A stretch of 64,000 nt of DNA from Fimbriimonadaceae bacterium. Lineage in GTDB: Bacteria; Armatimonadota; Fimbriimonadia; Fimbriimonadales; Fimbriimonadaceae. Shown in pieces: positions 1 to 8,153 of this stretch (position 1 is the first letter of the stretch; each line of letters starts with the position of its first letter). Made by a program: the position numbers and the translations under genes. The DNA lies in the NCBI GenBank assembly GCA_019187105.1, contig JABAQM010000001.1, positions 3,068,734-3,132,733 on the forward strand, read 5' to 3'. The notes under the pieces were generated by a model. That model was given only the letters and a program-made list of their open reading frames with translations. It did no database searches and had not been told where the DNA came from.

Positions 1-627
1 CGACTGATAAACGGCGACCGCACCATGGCGGTATGGGCCACCTATTGGCGGGATCAGGGGCGGTTCCATCCGGCAACGATCGTCGGAACGGTTATGAGCA
101 ATGGCGGATTTGCGAGTTTCCTGAATGCGCATGGGATCGAGCTCATCCGTGCTGCGGTCGGGGACAAATACGTTTCCCAGGCCATGAGCGAGTCCGGCGC
201 CAAGGTTGGCGGGGAACAGAGTGGCCACATTATTTTCTCCGAGCGGGGGCCGACGGGCGACGGCCTTGTCACCATGCTCGAGTTCCTTCGTGTGATTCAA
301 CTCGCCGGCAAGTCGGCATCGGCGCAATACGACGCCTTTGAAAACTGGCCACAGATTCTGTTGAATCTTAAACTGGAATCGCGTGAAGGGTGGGATCGCC
401 ATCCACAAGTCGTCGCTGCCTTGAACGAGGCCGAGTCAATCCTTGCCGGAGCGGGTCGAATCAACGTTCGAGCAAGCGGCACCATGCCGATGCTGCGGCT
501 TATGGTCGAGGCGGCGGACAGCGACCGGCGCGACCAGGCAGCAGAGAAGATCTTCCGGGCGCTCGAGTCGGCCATCGGGGCCAGCGTCCACAGCCGGGTG
601 GACTTAACTCATGCTTTGGGCGATTGA
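1..627 (+). CDS. glmM: Phosphoglucosamine mutase, C-terminal part (5' end outside window)
   Basis: The reading frame is open from the first base, so the gene begins upstream of the window. GlmM converts glucosamine-6-phosphate to glucosamine-1-phosphate in the cytoplasm, feeding UDP-GlcNAc synthesis for peptidoglycan and envelope glycans. The visible part holds the stretch LINGDRTMAVWA that follows the metal-binding loop of the family, the sugar-binding motif GGEQSGHIIF (about codons 69-78), and the C-terminal phosphate-binding loop as RASGTMPMLRLMVEA. The catalytic serine region is outside the window. The 3' end overlaps the next gene by 17 bp, suggesting translational coupling. GlmU, the next enzyme of the pathway, is encoded separately near 54.6 kb. 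Confidence 0.93.
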   Translation, partial: RLINGDRTMAVWATYWRDQGRFHPATIVGTVMSNGGFASFLNAHGIELIRAAVGDKYVSQAMSESGAKVGGEQSGHIIFSERGPTGDGLVTMLEFLRVIQLAGKSASAQYDAFENWPQILLNLKLESREGWDRHPQVVAALNEAESILAGAGRINVRASGTMPMLRLMVEAADSDRRDQAAEKIFRALESAIGASVHSRVDLTHALGD

Positions 628-1369
628 CGTCGGCAATACGCAAACGGCAATCGGCCTCCACGACGGCCGGAACTGGGTTACAACGATTCGGCTCTCCACG
701 ATTTCAGATGAGACAGAAGACGAGTTGGCCGCTAAGCTCTCGTCGCTGCTACGCCTCGCCGGGCTCGATTTAAGATGCGACAAGCTCGTCATCGCGTCGG
801 TGGTGCCGGACCAAGACCGAAATTGGCAGCGCCTTGCCGCCAAGTGGCTTAAGGTCGAGGCGCGTTTCCTCAGGTCCGGTGGCGATGTTGGAATTCGAGT
901 TACCTATGACCCACCTCACGCGGTTGGCGCAGACCGGCTCGCGAACGCAGTCGCGTCTCTGGCGGAATTCTCTCCGCCAATTGTGGTGGTGGACTTTGGC
1001 ACCGCTACGACTTTCGATGTCATCGATGGGGAAGGCACCTATGTCGGCGGAGCCATACTTTCCGGGCCAGTCCTCGCGATCGAGTCATTGGCAACCAGGA
1101 CGGCCAAGCTGCCCCGCGTCGATTTGGCGAAGCCGGATCGAGCAATCGGCGCCACGACCGTACAAGCCATTCGTTCTGGAGTCATGTATGGATATGCCGG
1201 AGGCATTGACCGGATTTGCGACCGCATTCAAGCCGATCTCGGTCAAGGAGCCAGGCTCGTCGCAACCGGTGGACTGGCCCAAGAGATTATCGACATGTGC
1301 GACCACACGTTCGATGTGCGGCCAATGTTGACGCTGGAGGGCCTCAGGCTCTTCGCTGATCGAGTTTAG
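611..1369 (+). CDS. coaX: Type III pantothenate kinase
   Basis: This 252-residue protein catalyses the first step of coenzyme A synthesis, phosphorylation of pantothenate. It has the usual length and all main motifs: the phosphate-1 motif DVGNT at residues 6-10, PHAVGADR near 98-105, DFGTATTFDV near 123-132, and GATTVQAIRSG near 172-182. Type III enzymes use ATP with a monovalent cation and are not feedback-inhibited by CoA (family knowledge). The start overlaps the end of glmM. The stop overlaps by four bases the stop of the convergent gene on the other strand. Confidence 0.95.
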   Translation: MLWAIDVGNTQTAIGLHDGRNWVTTIRLSTISDETEDELAAKLSSLLRLAGLDLRCDKLVIASVVPDQDRNWQRLAAKWLKVEARFLRSGGDVGIRVTYDPPHAVGADRLANAVASLAEFSPPIVVVDFGTATTFDVIDGEGTYVGGAILSGPVLAIESLATRTAKLPRVDLAKPDRAIGATTVQAIRSGVMYGYAGGIDRICDRIQADLGQGARLVATGGLAQEIIDMCDHTFDVRPMLTLEGLRLFADRV

Positions 1370-2208
1370 AGCTCGATAAGTTCAGCCAAGCGAGTCTGAA
1401 AAAGATCAGGCTCGTGGACAAGCCTTAACCCGAAGTAAGTGGTTCCCATATTGAAGCGAATGCCGCTTACACCTGCATGCCGGGCATACTTGCTGACCTT
1501 ACCGGCGAGGATCCAGTCCGCGCACCGATCATCGTCGAGGTCAGGAACGACATAAGGGGCCATCAGCCGTAGCCAGCGATCGATGGGTTGCACATAAAGC
1601 CGGTCCTGATGGTCGAGCTGGTCCTCCAGGCCGGCCACGAACACGACGTCGCGCAGGAAGGTCGACGTGGTTTTTGGCCCTACGCCACGAATATCGACCA
1701 TCCGCAAAAAGGGGGGCTCCACGCGATCGGTCTGAAGAATGCTTCGCACCACCCAACCCGCAATTGAGCCAATGCAATCCTCTTGATAGATCTCTTGAGC
1801 CAGTTCGGCCATGCCTGCAATCAGTCCGATATTCAGCTGCTCCGAAGGACGCCGGTGCCGCTCCTCGCAGACTTCAACGAAGCATTCCCAGAACCGTTCG
1901 CCATTCCCACCGCTTACGATCGCCAGTTCGTCATCCTCCAAGCAGCGATCAAGTGCTTCAACGGCGATATCTCCAAGTTCTGCACGGTCCTTACCTCTTC
2001 TTGAAAAGGCGTAATGGTGGAGGAAGATCCTCAGGCAGGCGTTTGGATCTGACAGCGCATCCCGGACGTCGGTGATCGAGGGGTTTGGTTCGCGGATTGC
2101 GCGTCCAACGGTTGGCAAAAAAATTTCACCGACATAGCGATCGGCAAACTGGTTTGACACGTGCCAAAGCAGCGATCGGGCCCTCGGATCGATATCGATC
2201 ATGCGCAC
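1366..2208 (-). CDS. Hypothetical protein with a helix-hairpin-helix (HhH-GPD-like) segment
   Basis: This 280-residue protein has no signal peptide or membrane segment. Around residues 168-190 it has VDIRGVGPKTTSTFLRDV, which reads like the helix-hairpin-helix of HhH-GPD DNA glycosylases (consensus PGVGPKTA). About 30 residues later comes QPIDRWLRLM, placed like the catalytic aspartate segment of that superfamily. The rest is not recognisable to me and no iron-sulphur cysteine cluster follows. A DNA-base repair or DNA-binding role is therefore only a suggestion. The gene is convergent with coaX and overlaps its stop codon. Confidence 0.6.
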   Translation of the reverse strand: MRMIDIDPRARSLLWHVSNQFADRYVGEIFLPTVGRAIREPNPSITDVRDALSDPNACLRIFLHHYAFSRRGKDRAELGDIAVEALDRCLEDDELAIVSGGNGERFWECFVEVCEERHRRPSEQLNIGLIAGMAELAQEIYQEDCIGSIAGWVVRSILQTDRVEPPFLRMVDIRGVGPKTTSTFLRDVVFVAGLEDQLDHQDRLYVQPIDRWLRLMAPYVVPDLDDDRCADWILAGKVSKYARHAGVSGIRFNMGTTYFGLRLVHEPDLFQTRLAELIEL

Positions 2209-2279
2209 CGCCTTTCACTCCTTACGAGACGAATCTTAACAGCTTCTTGCCCTTGAATGCGGGCCGGATGCTTCTTTGC

Positions 2280-3755
2280 CTAGAATCTTGCGTCGGATGC
2301 CAGGTTTGTGACGACAGGAAGTGTGGGAGTCTGCTGGCTGCCGCCACCGCTTGTGCCAGTGTCGCCTCTCCGCATCCGGTTGTACACCTGCCACACGAAC
2401 TCGGTTATCGGAATTCGATTGGATCGCATCTCGTTGAAGACGCCGCACATGGCATCCGCATAGAGCCCGATCGTTCGACCTCCCTTGACGAAGCTCAGTA
2501 CGGGATCGCCTGGCAAGGTGGCTTGGGACTGGGAGATCATCCCGACCATCGGAATTTCCATACCGAAGTAGCGACCTTGATTGATCGTTCGTGGAACTTC
2601 GAAGAACGCAAAGACTTTCGCTCCCTTTGAAACAAAGAGCTGATAGAGGTCCGCCTTTGCAATCATTGTCGATGAATCGGTCAGCGATTCGGTGTCGATC
2701 CCTGCGAGGAAGTCTTTGCCGAGGAGATTGGCACCTTGTCCGGCAAAGTAGAGCAGCACGGTCGCACCGTCAGGAATTCGGTCTGCGAGCGCCTTGGCGC
2801 TCCGCAGGATTTGCTCGGCTCCGGCATTGGTGACGAGGTCGATATTCTCCTCGACATAGCCGGCATTCATCGTCAACGATTCACGGATCGCCATGACGTT
2901 GGTCGCGGCGAAGGGCAGGTTTCCGTCGCCGGCTCGAGACTCTGAATTGCCGATCAAGAGGGCATATTTTGTCGCTACCGGAGGCACCTTTCCAGCGATT
3001 GAAGTCGTCGGCGAGCTAGGATCGGTTGGTGGTCTTTCGGTCTCCCTCTTTGGAGGCGGAGGAGGCGGGTCAGTCGGGTTCTTGACTTGGTCCTGCTTGG
3101 TCTTCTCGACCGGGACGAGCTTAGCTCCATCGTCGATTCTCGTCGACTTGCCAATCTCGGTATTGGCGGTCGACGGGGCGACCGAAGCAATCAGCGCCGA
3201 CTCTTCCGGCAGCAGAAGGTCCGAATCGACCTTCCACGTCAACGCGTCAGCAACACGCTTAAATCTGGAATCCAGCTGCTCCTGAGCTTGGACATCTCGG
3301 TTCATCGAGTAAATCTTGGTGAGGAAGAAGAAGGTCTCGCGGCTATTCTGGCCCTTATCGAGGAGCATCTTGAATTCGGCTGCCACCTCGTTAAGCAGAA
3401 TGACCCGTGACGCCTCGTTGCTGTCGATGGCAGCCAATCGGTACCCGGAATATGCAGCGGCGAAGTTCGGCGAATATGGCTGCCCGTTTCGCCACGGTTT
3501 TGGCTCGGTAACGCTGGATAGCATCGTCGGCGAAGACGTATCTTCGGCACGAAGGGAAACCGCTTGCTTGAAGTGAGAGCGAGCGAGTCGCAGGAACTCC
3601 TCCTGCTTTCTATGCTGCTTGGCTTCGCTGGAGCTAGCTGCACGCAAAGCGCTGAGACCTTGCTCGTAGGCTTCACTCCAGCCTTGCGCATAGGCAGCCA
3701 CGGAGGCCAGCGAAAGAACCAAACCAAGCAATTTCAGTGCAGATGCTCGACTCAT
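2280..3755 (-). CDS. Secreted caspase-fold (peptidase C14-like) protein, apparently catalytically dead
   Basis: This 491-residue protein starts with a signal peptide (residues 1-23, ending AYAQG). The N-terminal half is helical, with a segment on responses to element loss typical of tetratricopeptide-like regions. A proline-rich linker (about 225-245) leads to a C-terminal caspase-like domain from about residue 262, opening KYALLIGNSES. In caspase-like peptidases the catalytic histidine lies in a FSGHG motif and the cysteine in DACHSG. Here the equivalents read YFAGQG (about residue 338) and FAFFEVPR, so both catalytic residues appear replaced. I infer a binding or scaffold role in the cell envelope. 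It lies 3 bp downstream of the barrel-protein gene and is probably cotranscribed. Confidence 0.7.
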   Translation of the reverse strand: MSRASALKLLGLVLSLASVAAYAQGWSEAYEQGLSALRAASSSEAKQHRKQEEFLRLARSHFKQAVSLRAEDTSSPTMLSSVTEPKPWRNGQPYSPNFAAAYSGYRLAAIDSNEASRVILLNEVAAEFKMLLDKGQNSRETFFFLTKIYSMNRDVQAQEQLDSRFKRVADALTWKVDSDLLLPEESALIASVAPSTANTEIGKSTRIDDGAKLVPVEKTKQDQVKNPTDPPPPPPKRETERPPTDPSSPTTSIAGKVPPVATKYALLIGNSESRAGDGNLPFAATNVMAIRESLTMNAGYVEENIDLVTNAGAEQILRSAKALADRIPDGATVLLYFAGQGANLLGKDFLAGIDTESLTDSSTMIAKADLYQLFVSKGAKVFAFFEVPRTINQGRYFGMEIPMVGMISQSQATLPGDPVLSFVKGGRTIGLYADAMCGVFNEMRSNRIPITEFVWQVYNRMRRGDTGTSGGGSQQTPTLPVVTNLASDARF

Positions 3756-3758
3756 ATT

Positions 3759-4892
3759 TTATTTGCCGCGAAACGTGAGGCTCAGTGCGACATCTGGCTT
3801 TCCTCCGCCCGTCGGCGCAGCAAAGTTCAGGTCCACTGATATATTGGAGTTTGGCGGCCGAACCCCTAGGCCAAACGTTATCGCGTTCCTTGCTGCGAAC
3901 TGGTCGCCGCCGGAAGGCACCGCCCGGAAGCCGACGCGAATCGGAATGCGATACTCGTTGAAAAGGTAGTTGTACTCGACTCCACCACCCAGGGCCATGT
4001 GGTTCTTTCGCGAGATGAGGGTGTTGCCCTTTCCACCGAAGAACGCATCCGCCTGGAGCGAAAGCAGCATGAAGTCCCTTCCGCCGCGCAATCCGTCGCG
4101 ACGATGGGCGGCGCCAAATGACAGTCTTCCCGGGATCCTATCGTAATAGGCATCGATGGCGGGACTCGCGTCTGTCGTTATCGGTGAACGGAAGGAAATC
4201 CCAAACACGGTGTTTGGAGCCGACGGTGGGACGAACTGCAGGCCAACGATAAAACCGATACCGGTCGCCGTCTCACTGTTATCGATGTTGATGAATCCGA
4301 TCTGGTTGTTTTGGTTGTCGAGGATATTGCCGGTGCCGCGGTTCCTCACATAGTTTCTGGCTTGCACGATTCCGGCGCCCGCTGCCCATCCGCTTGCACC
4401 AAGACGCGTGCCGTAGACCAGAGATAGAAAATCAGTCTTGACATGGTTCAGGTTGCGGAAATCAGTGATCCGGGTCCCAGCATCAGTAAGCTGGTCGGCT
4501 GTCTGCTGGTCGCGGAGATACCCACCAGTCGTGTAGCTGAAGCCAACCGCTCCACCTCTAAGTTTGATGGCGCCTCCCACATGGGTGGCAGACATAGCGC
4601 CGCTTGATTCTTCCGTATCTTGGCTGGGATCCTGGCGACGACCAGAGAGCTTGGATTCGGTCTCCGGCAGATTGCGGATGGCGAAGCCAAAGACAGAGCC
4701 ATCGAGCCACCCTAACCCTGCCGGGTTGTAGTAAGTCGAAAAGCTGTCGGAGCCGGAGACATAGGAGCCTCCCCCATAGCCCATCGCGCGGCCTCCCGCA
4801 TCGAAGGCGCTGAGCATGTCGGGAACTTGCGCCTGCGCGACTCCGCAGAACGCCACCCCTAAAGCGATGAACGAGAGCTTCCTTGCCGTCAT
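3759..4892 (-). CDS. Outer-membrane beta-barrel protein, PorV/UPF0164-like
   Basis: This 377-residue protein has a cleavable signal peptide (residues 1-22, ending AQAQ). Just after it comes the hallmark of the PorV/UPF0164/FadL-like barrels: DAGGRAMGYGGGSYVSGSD followed by YYNPAGLGWL. The rest alternates polar and hydrophobic residues, rich in glycine and aromatics, and ends in ALSLTFRGK, compatible with a beta-barrel. It probably sits in the outer membrane. Its transported or bound substrate cannot be read from sequence. It is followed at 3 bp by the caspase-fold protein gene, so the two products may work together at the cell surface. Confidence 0.75.
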   Translation of the reverse strand: MTARKLSFIALGVAFCGVAQAQVPDMLSAFDAGGRAMGYGGGSYVSGSDSFSTYYNPAGLGWLDGSVFGFAIRNLPETESKLSGRRQDPSQDTEESSGAMSATHVGGAIKLRGGAVGFSYTTGGYLRDQQTADQLTDAGTRITDFRNLNHVKTDFLSLVYGTRLGASGWAAGAGIVQARNYVRNRGTGNILDNQNNQIGFINIDNSETATGIGFIVGLQFVPPSAPNTVFGISFRSPITTDASPAIDAYYDRIPGRLSFGAAHRRDGLRGGRDFMLLSLQADAFFGGKGNTLISRKNHMALGGGVEYNYLFNEYRIPIRVGFRAVPSGGDQFAARNAITFGLGVRPPNSNISVDLNFAAPTGGGKPDVALSLTFRGK

Positions 4893-4955
4893 CTGTTTTC
4901 CGATTCCCTCCTGGACCGTGCCTTATTGTAACCCGATCGAGGCCGGGCCGTTCTG

Positions 4956-5951
4956 TTAACGTCCGCGACCTATGCTAACAATCACTTCCTGTTTAATAGC
5001 CTTGTTACCTGCCCGGTCGGTTGCGGTTACCACAATTTTGTACTGACTGGGCGTCTTTCTGAACTTTCGGACTCTGCCGGTCCACCGCGTATTGTTGCCC
5101 TCGTTCTTGACCTGAATGCGTGCCACGCGACCGATATACCGGTTGTCCATTCGCCGCAGTTGAACCGAAATTCCAGAGCTTGTTACCGCATTCGGAAACT
5201 GGTCTTCCACGATGATGTTGACGGTGACCCGCGAATTCGGCGGAATAACGTCAGTCGACCGGGGAGTATCGATCGTGGCTGCTGGTGCAACCCTGTCCAG
5301 GGTGACAGAGATCGTCTTCGTGGATTCGTTGCCCGATTTGTCCGTTGCCTTGATCGTGATGGTCTGCACGCCATCCTTCTGGATTGCGCTGGCATCCCAG
5401 TCCACGAGCACGTCGTTGGTGGAGCCGGTGTTGTTGGGGATGTCCTGGCTGTTGATCTGGACGCGCCACTCCTTGACCGCCGTCTCCTTCAGCTGCGCTC
5501 TGATCGGAACCTTCTTGGCGCCGTTAACGAAGGAGTTGTTCGGTGGGTTGAAAGAGATAAAGGTGGGCGATTTGACGTCGACCCGCACTTCGAGCGTGAC
5601 CTCGTTGTACGTGTTGTTCTGCTCCGTGGCCGTCACCTTGATCTGGTAGAGGCCTTCGACCGCGGTGTCGTTGAAGTTGACGGCGATACTGTCTTGGGCC
5701 TCGCCGTCGATATTCGGGTTGACCGTCTTCTCGATGGTGATCGTGCCGCCGTTGGGGTCGGTAATCGTTGCCTTGACCGTGACCTCAACGCGGGCGCCGG
5801 TGATCGAAAATCGGATCGTATTCGATTTGCCGAAGAAGATATCCTCGTTGCCTTGCTTGGTGGGCGAGGTGATGGTGAGCGTTCCCGCACTGGCAGCCAA
5901 GGCCAGAGACGTCAAAACGAGCAGGGCTACGATCCTCTTTATCAAACGCAT
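4956..5951 (-). CDS. Secreted protein with bacterial Ig-like domains
   Basis: This 331-residue protein has a signal peptide (residues 1-22, ending ASAG). The mature part consists of about three beta-sandwich repeats of bacterial Ig-like type. Typical strand signatures are present: YQIKVTATEQNN, QTITIKATDKSGNES and YKIVVTATDRAGNK. The last two are the classic Ig-like ATDxxGN turn. No enzymatic domain or sorting signal is visible; the C-terminus is basic (IGRGR). A structural or adhesive role outside the cytoplasm is inferred. The gene lies upstream of the barrel/caspase-fold pair on the same strand. Confidence 0.7.
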   Translation of the reverse strand: MRLIKRIVALLVLTSLALAASAGTLTITSPTKQGNEDIFFGKSNTIRFSITGARVEVTVKATITDPNGGTITIEKTVNPNIDGEAQDSIAVNFNDTAVEGLYQIKVTATEQNNTYNEVTLEVRVDVKSPTFISFNPPNNSFVNGAKKVPIRAQLKETAVKEWRVQINSQDIPNNTGSTNDVLVDWDASAIQKDGVQTITIKATDKSGNESTKTISVTLDRVAPAATIDTPRSTDVIPPNSRVTVNIIVEDQFPNAVTSSGISVQLRRMDNRYIGRVARIQVKNEGNNTRWTGRVRKFRKTPSQYKIVVTATDRAGNKAIKQEVIVSIGRGR

Positions 5952-6000
5952 ATCCTAATCCTCTATCGGCAGTTTAAACTCGGGTTCGAGCTCATTAAGT

Positions 6001-6795
6001 CTAGACGATTGAACGAACGAATTCGGCTACCCCTCCGTTAACGTTTGTGGAAACGACGACATTGGCGAGGGCTTTGGCTTCAGCGATCGCGTTCTCGACG
6101 GCTCCAGCGTAGCCGGCCCAACGCAACATCCCCAGGTCGTTTTCATAGTCGCCGATCGCGGCTGCCTCATCCTGGGCCACACCAAGGCGTTCGCAAATGA
6201 CCGCCAGGGCGAGGCCCTTGTCCACGCCAAAACCGAGGAATTCCAAATACTCAGGTTCCGAAACCACCACATTGGCGGACTCGGTCTGTTCGATATCCGA
6301 CAGCCGTTGCCGGTGCCGCTGAATCCGGTTGTGGTCATCGACCAGCATCATCTTTGTTGGCGTTGTCTGTCGCCCTTGACCTATCGATGCCTTTTGAGGC
6401 GAAACATTCGTGAGGCGGCTTGCATAAACTCCTGCCCAAATCCCGTCGCCTATCGACAAGGTTCGATCAACCTCGTACACATTGACGTGGACATCGTGTT
6501 CCTGGGCGTAATCCAGTAGCCGGTTACGAACGTGATCGGCCAGGGGACGATGGAAGACCGGGCTGCCGTCGCCAAGCGTGGCAAGTCCACCGTTGCAGGC
6601 GATGATCGGTCCGCGAAGACCAATTGCAGAGGCATACGCCCGAATACTTGGCGCCATGCGCCCGCTCGCCAGCACAATACTGATCCCGGCTTCTTGAGCC
6701 GCGACGAGGGCGGCGGCGCTATCCGCATTAGGTTGCCGGTCGGGACCAAGCAGCGTTCCATCAAGATCAACGGCAATCAACCGGATGCGGGACAT
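6001..6795 (-). CDS. Cof-type HAD-IIB family phosphatase
   Basis: This 264-residue cytoplasmic protein belongs to the haloacid dehalogenase superfamily, Cof/YbiV branch. Motif I is VDLDGTLL at residues 9-16 (nucleophile Asp and acid/base Asp), motif II is LASGRM near 42-47, and motifs III/IV are KGLALAVICERLG followed by AAIGDYENDLGML. In this family the last motif normally reads GDxxND; here GDYENDLGM fits. Members dephosphorylate sugar phosphates or FMN-like compounds, and the substrate cannot be predicted. The start is 10 bp inside the longest possible frame of the divergent CheW-like gene, so the two genes share a very short promoter region. Confidence 0.88.
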   Translation of the reverse strand: MSRIRLIAVDLDGTLLGPDRQPNADSAAALVAAQEAGISIVLASGRMAPSIRAYASAIGLRGPIIACNGGLATLGDGSPVFHRPLADHVRNRLLDYAQEHDVHVNVYEVDRTLSIGDGIWAGVYASRLTNVSPQKASIGQGRQTTPTKMMLVDDHNRIQRHRQRLSDIEQTESANVVVSEPEYLEFLGFGVDKGLALAVICERLGVAQDEAAAIGDYENDLGMLRWAGYAGAVENAIAEAKALANVVVSTNVNGGVAEFVRSIV

Positions 6796-6862
6796 GACTG
6801 GTAGGGAATACGAGCCTGGGGACCGAACATTAATGATGAGGCAGTGGGCCTCAACCTGTGCT

Positions 6863-7234
6863 ATGGATTTTAATCGCTTGGAGCCTCTTGCGGCTCACGC
6901 TGTCGTCGTAGACGTGAATTGCCGTCGCTTTGGCCTGTCGCTCGCCTCCGTGATCGAGGTGATCCGGATCGAATCGGACTTACCTTCCGACGTGATTCCC
7001 AGGAGAGGAGTGGATATCCCCATTATTGACCTGAGGAAAGCGCTTGGGGAACCAGATCGAGTTCATGGAATGGGTAGTAGGATCCTGGTCGTCCGAACGC
7101 CTCGTGGACAAATGGGGCTTGTGGTCGACAGCATTTCCAGCGTTCTCACCGGCAATTCCTCTGAGTCCATCCCGGCATCTCGAAGCTGGGAGTGGTTGGA
7201 CCCCCTTCTCGTCATTCCTCGCATCGAAGACTAA
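6863..7234 (+). CDS. CheW-like chemotaxis/signalling adaptor
   Basis: The frame is open from 6785, but starts at 6785 or 6833 add an unconserved leader, so I chose ATG 6863 (123 residues). The protein matches the CheW beta-barrel fold: FGLSLASVIEVIRI (the first conserved block), PIIDLRKALG (the central block) and ILVVRTPRGQMGLVVDSISSVL (the C-terminal block). CheW adaptors couple chemoreceptors to the CheA kinase. It is followed after 4 bp by an HDOD gene and then fliD, which supports a motility or signalling role. A shorter than usual C-terminus is noted. Confidence 0.72.
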   Translation: MDFNRLEPLAAHAVVVDVNCRRFGLSLASVIEVIRIESDLPSDVIPRRGVDIPIIDLRKALGEPDRVHGMGSRILVVRTPRGQMGLVVDSISSVLTGNSSESIPASRSWEWLDPLLVIPRIED

Positions 7235-7238
7235 CACG

Positions 7239-8096
7239 ATGGCCGCACCAAGTCTTGCCCCCTATGCCAAGGTGGTTGCTCAAGTTCGAAGTGAGCTGCC
7301 GCCAATGCCCCATGCGGTGATGAAGCTGTTGGAGGTTACGAACAATGAGCGAACGACGGCCTCCGATATCGAAAAAATCGTGTTCGAAGACCAGGCGTTG
7401 GCAGCCCGGCTGCTCGCGATCACCAATTCGGCGGCTTTCGGACTTCCCGGCCGGGTCGATTCGGTTGCCCGTGCCGTCGTGATCCTTGGTTTCCAGCGTG
7501 TCAGGAGCGTTGCCATGAGCCTCGCGGCCATGAGCATTTTCAAATCCAAGACTCCCCGGGTTCGCGAAGAGCAAATGTTGCTTTGGCGTCATTCGTTCGG
7601 TACGGCGGCAGCGGCAAAGGCCATCGCACGGCATCGGGCATTTTCGGCCGAGGACGCCGAACTCGCTTACCTGGGAGGGCTGATGCACGATCTTGGCAAG
7701 CTGTTTTTGCTGACCTATTTCGAAGCACCCTACTTCGCGATCAAGGAGCGGGCGAAATCCTCGCTTGAGGAAGCGAAGTTCGAGGTCGGCGTTTTTGGAA
7801 ACGATCACAGCACGATTGGTATGCAGCTGTCCAAGAGTTGGAACTTCCCGTTGTCGCTGGTCCACACCATCGGGAAGCATGAAGGTCCATTTCAGGGCGT
7901 TTGGTCCCCAGGAATTTTTGCGGTGCACACCGCGTCACGCCTTTCCCACTGGGTCACGTTTAACTCCGAAGAGGGCGAGCCCGAAGTGGACCCCGTGGCC
8001 TGGAACTGGCTCGAGCCCAATGAGTCCATCATGGCCGGCTTCGTGTCGATTGTCAGGGAAGCAGCGAGCGGAGTCGATCTCAAAACCGTTTTGTAG
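7239..8096 (+). CDS. HDOD-domain signalling protein
   Basis: I chose ATG 7239, directly after the CheW-like gene; the longer frame from 7044 only overlaps that gene. The 285-residue product is almost entirely an HDOD domain, an HD-superfamily module used as a protein-protein signalling device, often in motility and cyclic-di-GMP networks. Visible signatures are LPPMPHAVMKLLE (residues 21-33), AARLLAITNSAAFG, the VVILGFQRVRSVAMSL helix, and GGLMHDLGKLFLL, which retains the HD pair, whereas many HDOD proteins have lost it. No receiver or GGDEF domain is attached. It probably forms an operon with the CheW-like gene and fliD. Confidence 0.85.
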   Translation: MAAPSLAPYAKVVAQVRSELPPMPHAVMKLLEVTNNERTTASDIEKIVFEDQALAARLLAITNSAAFGLPGRVDSVARAVVILGFQRVRSVAMSLAAMSIFKSKTPRVREEQMLLWRHSFGTAAAAKAIARHRAFSAEDAELAYLGGLMHDLGKLFLLTYFEAPYFAIKERAKSSLEEAKFEVGVFGNDHSTIGMQLSKSWNFPLSLVHTIGKHEGPFQGVWSPGIFAVHTASRLSHWVTFNSEEGEPEVDPVAWNWLEPNESIMAGFVSIVREAASGVDLKTVL

Positions 8097-8153
8097 CCTG
8101 CTGAATCAGCGCTTTCCGATGAAACGAGATGCGAAAGAGGGAATAACCGAACT

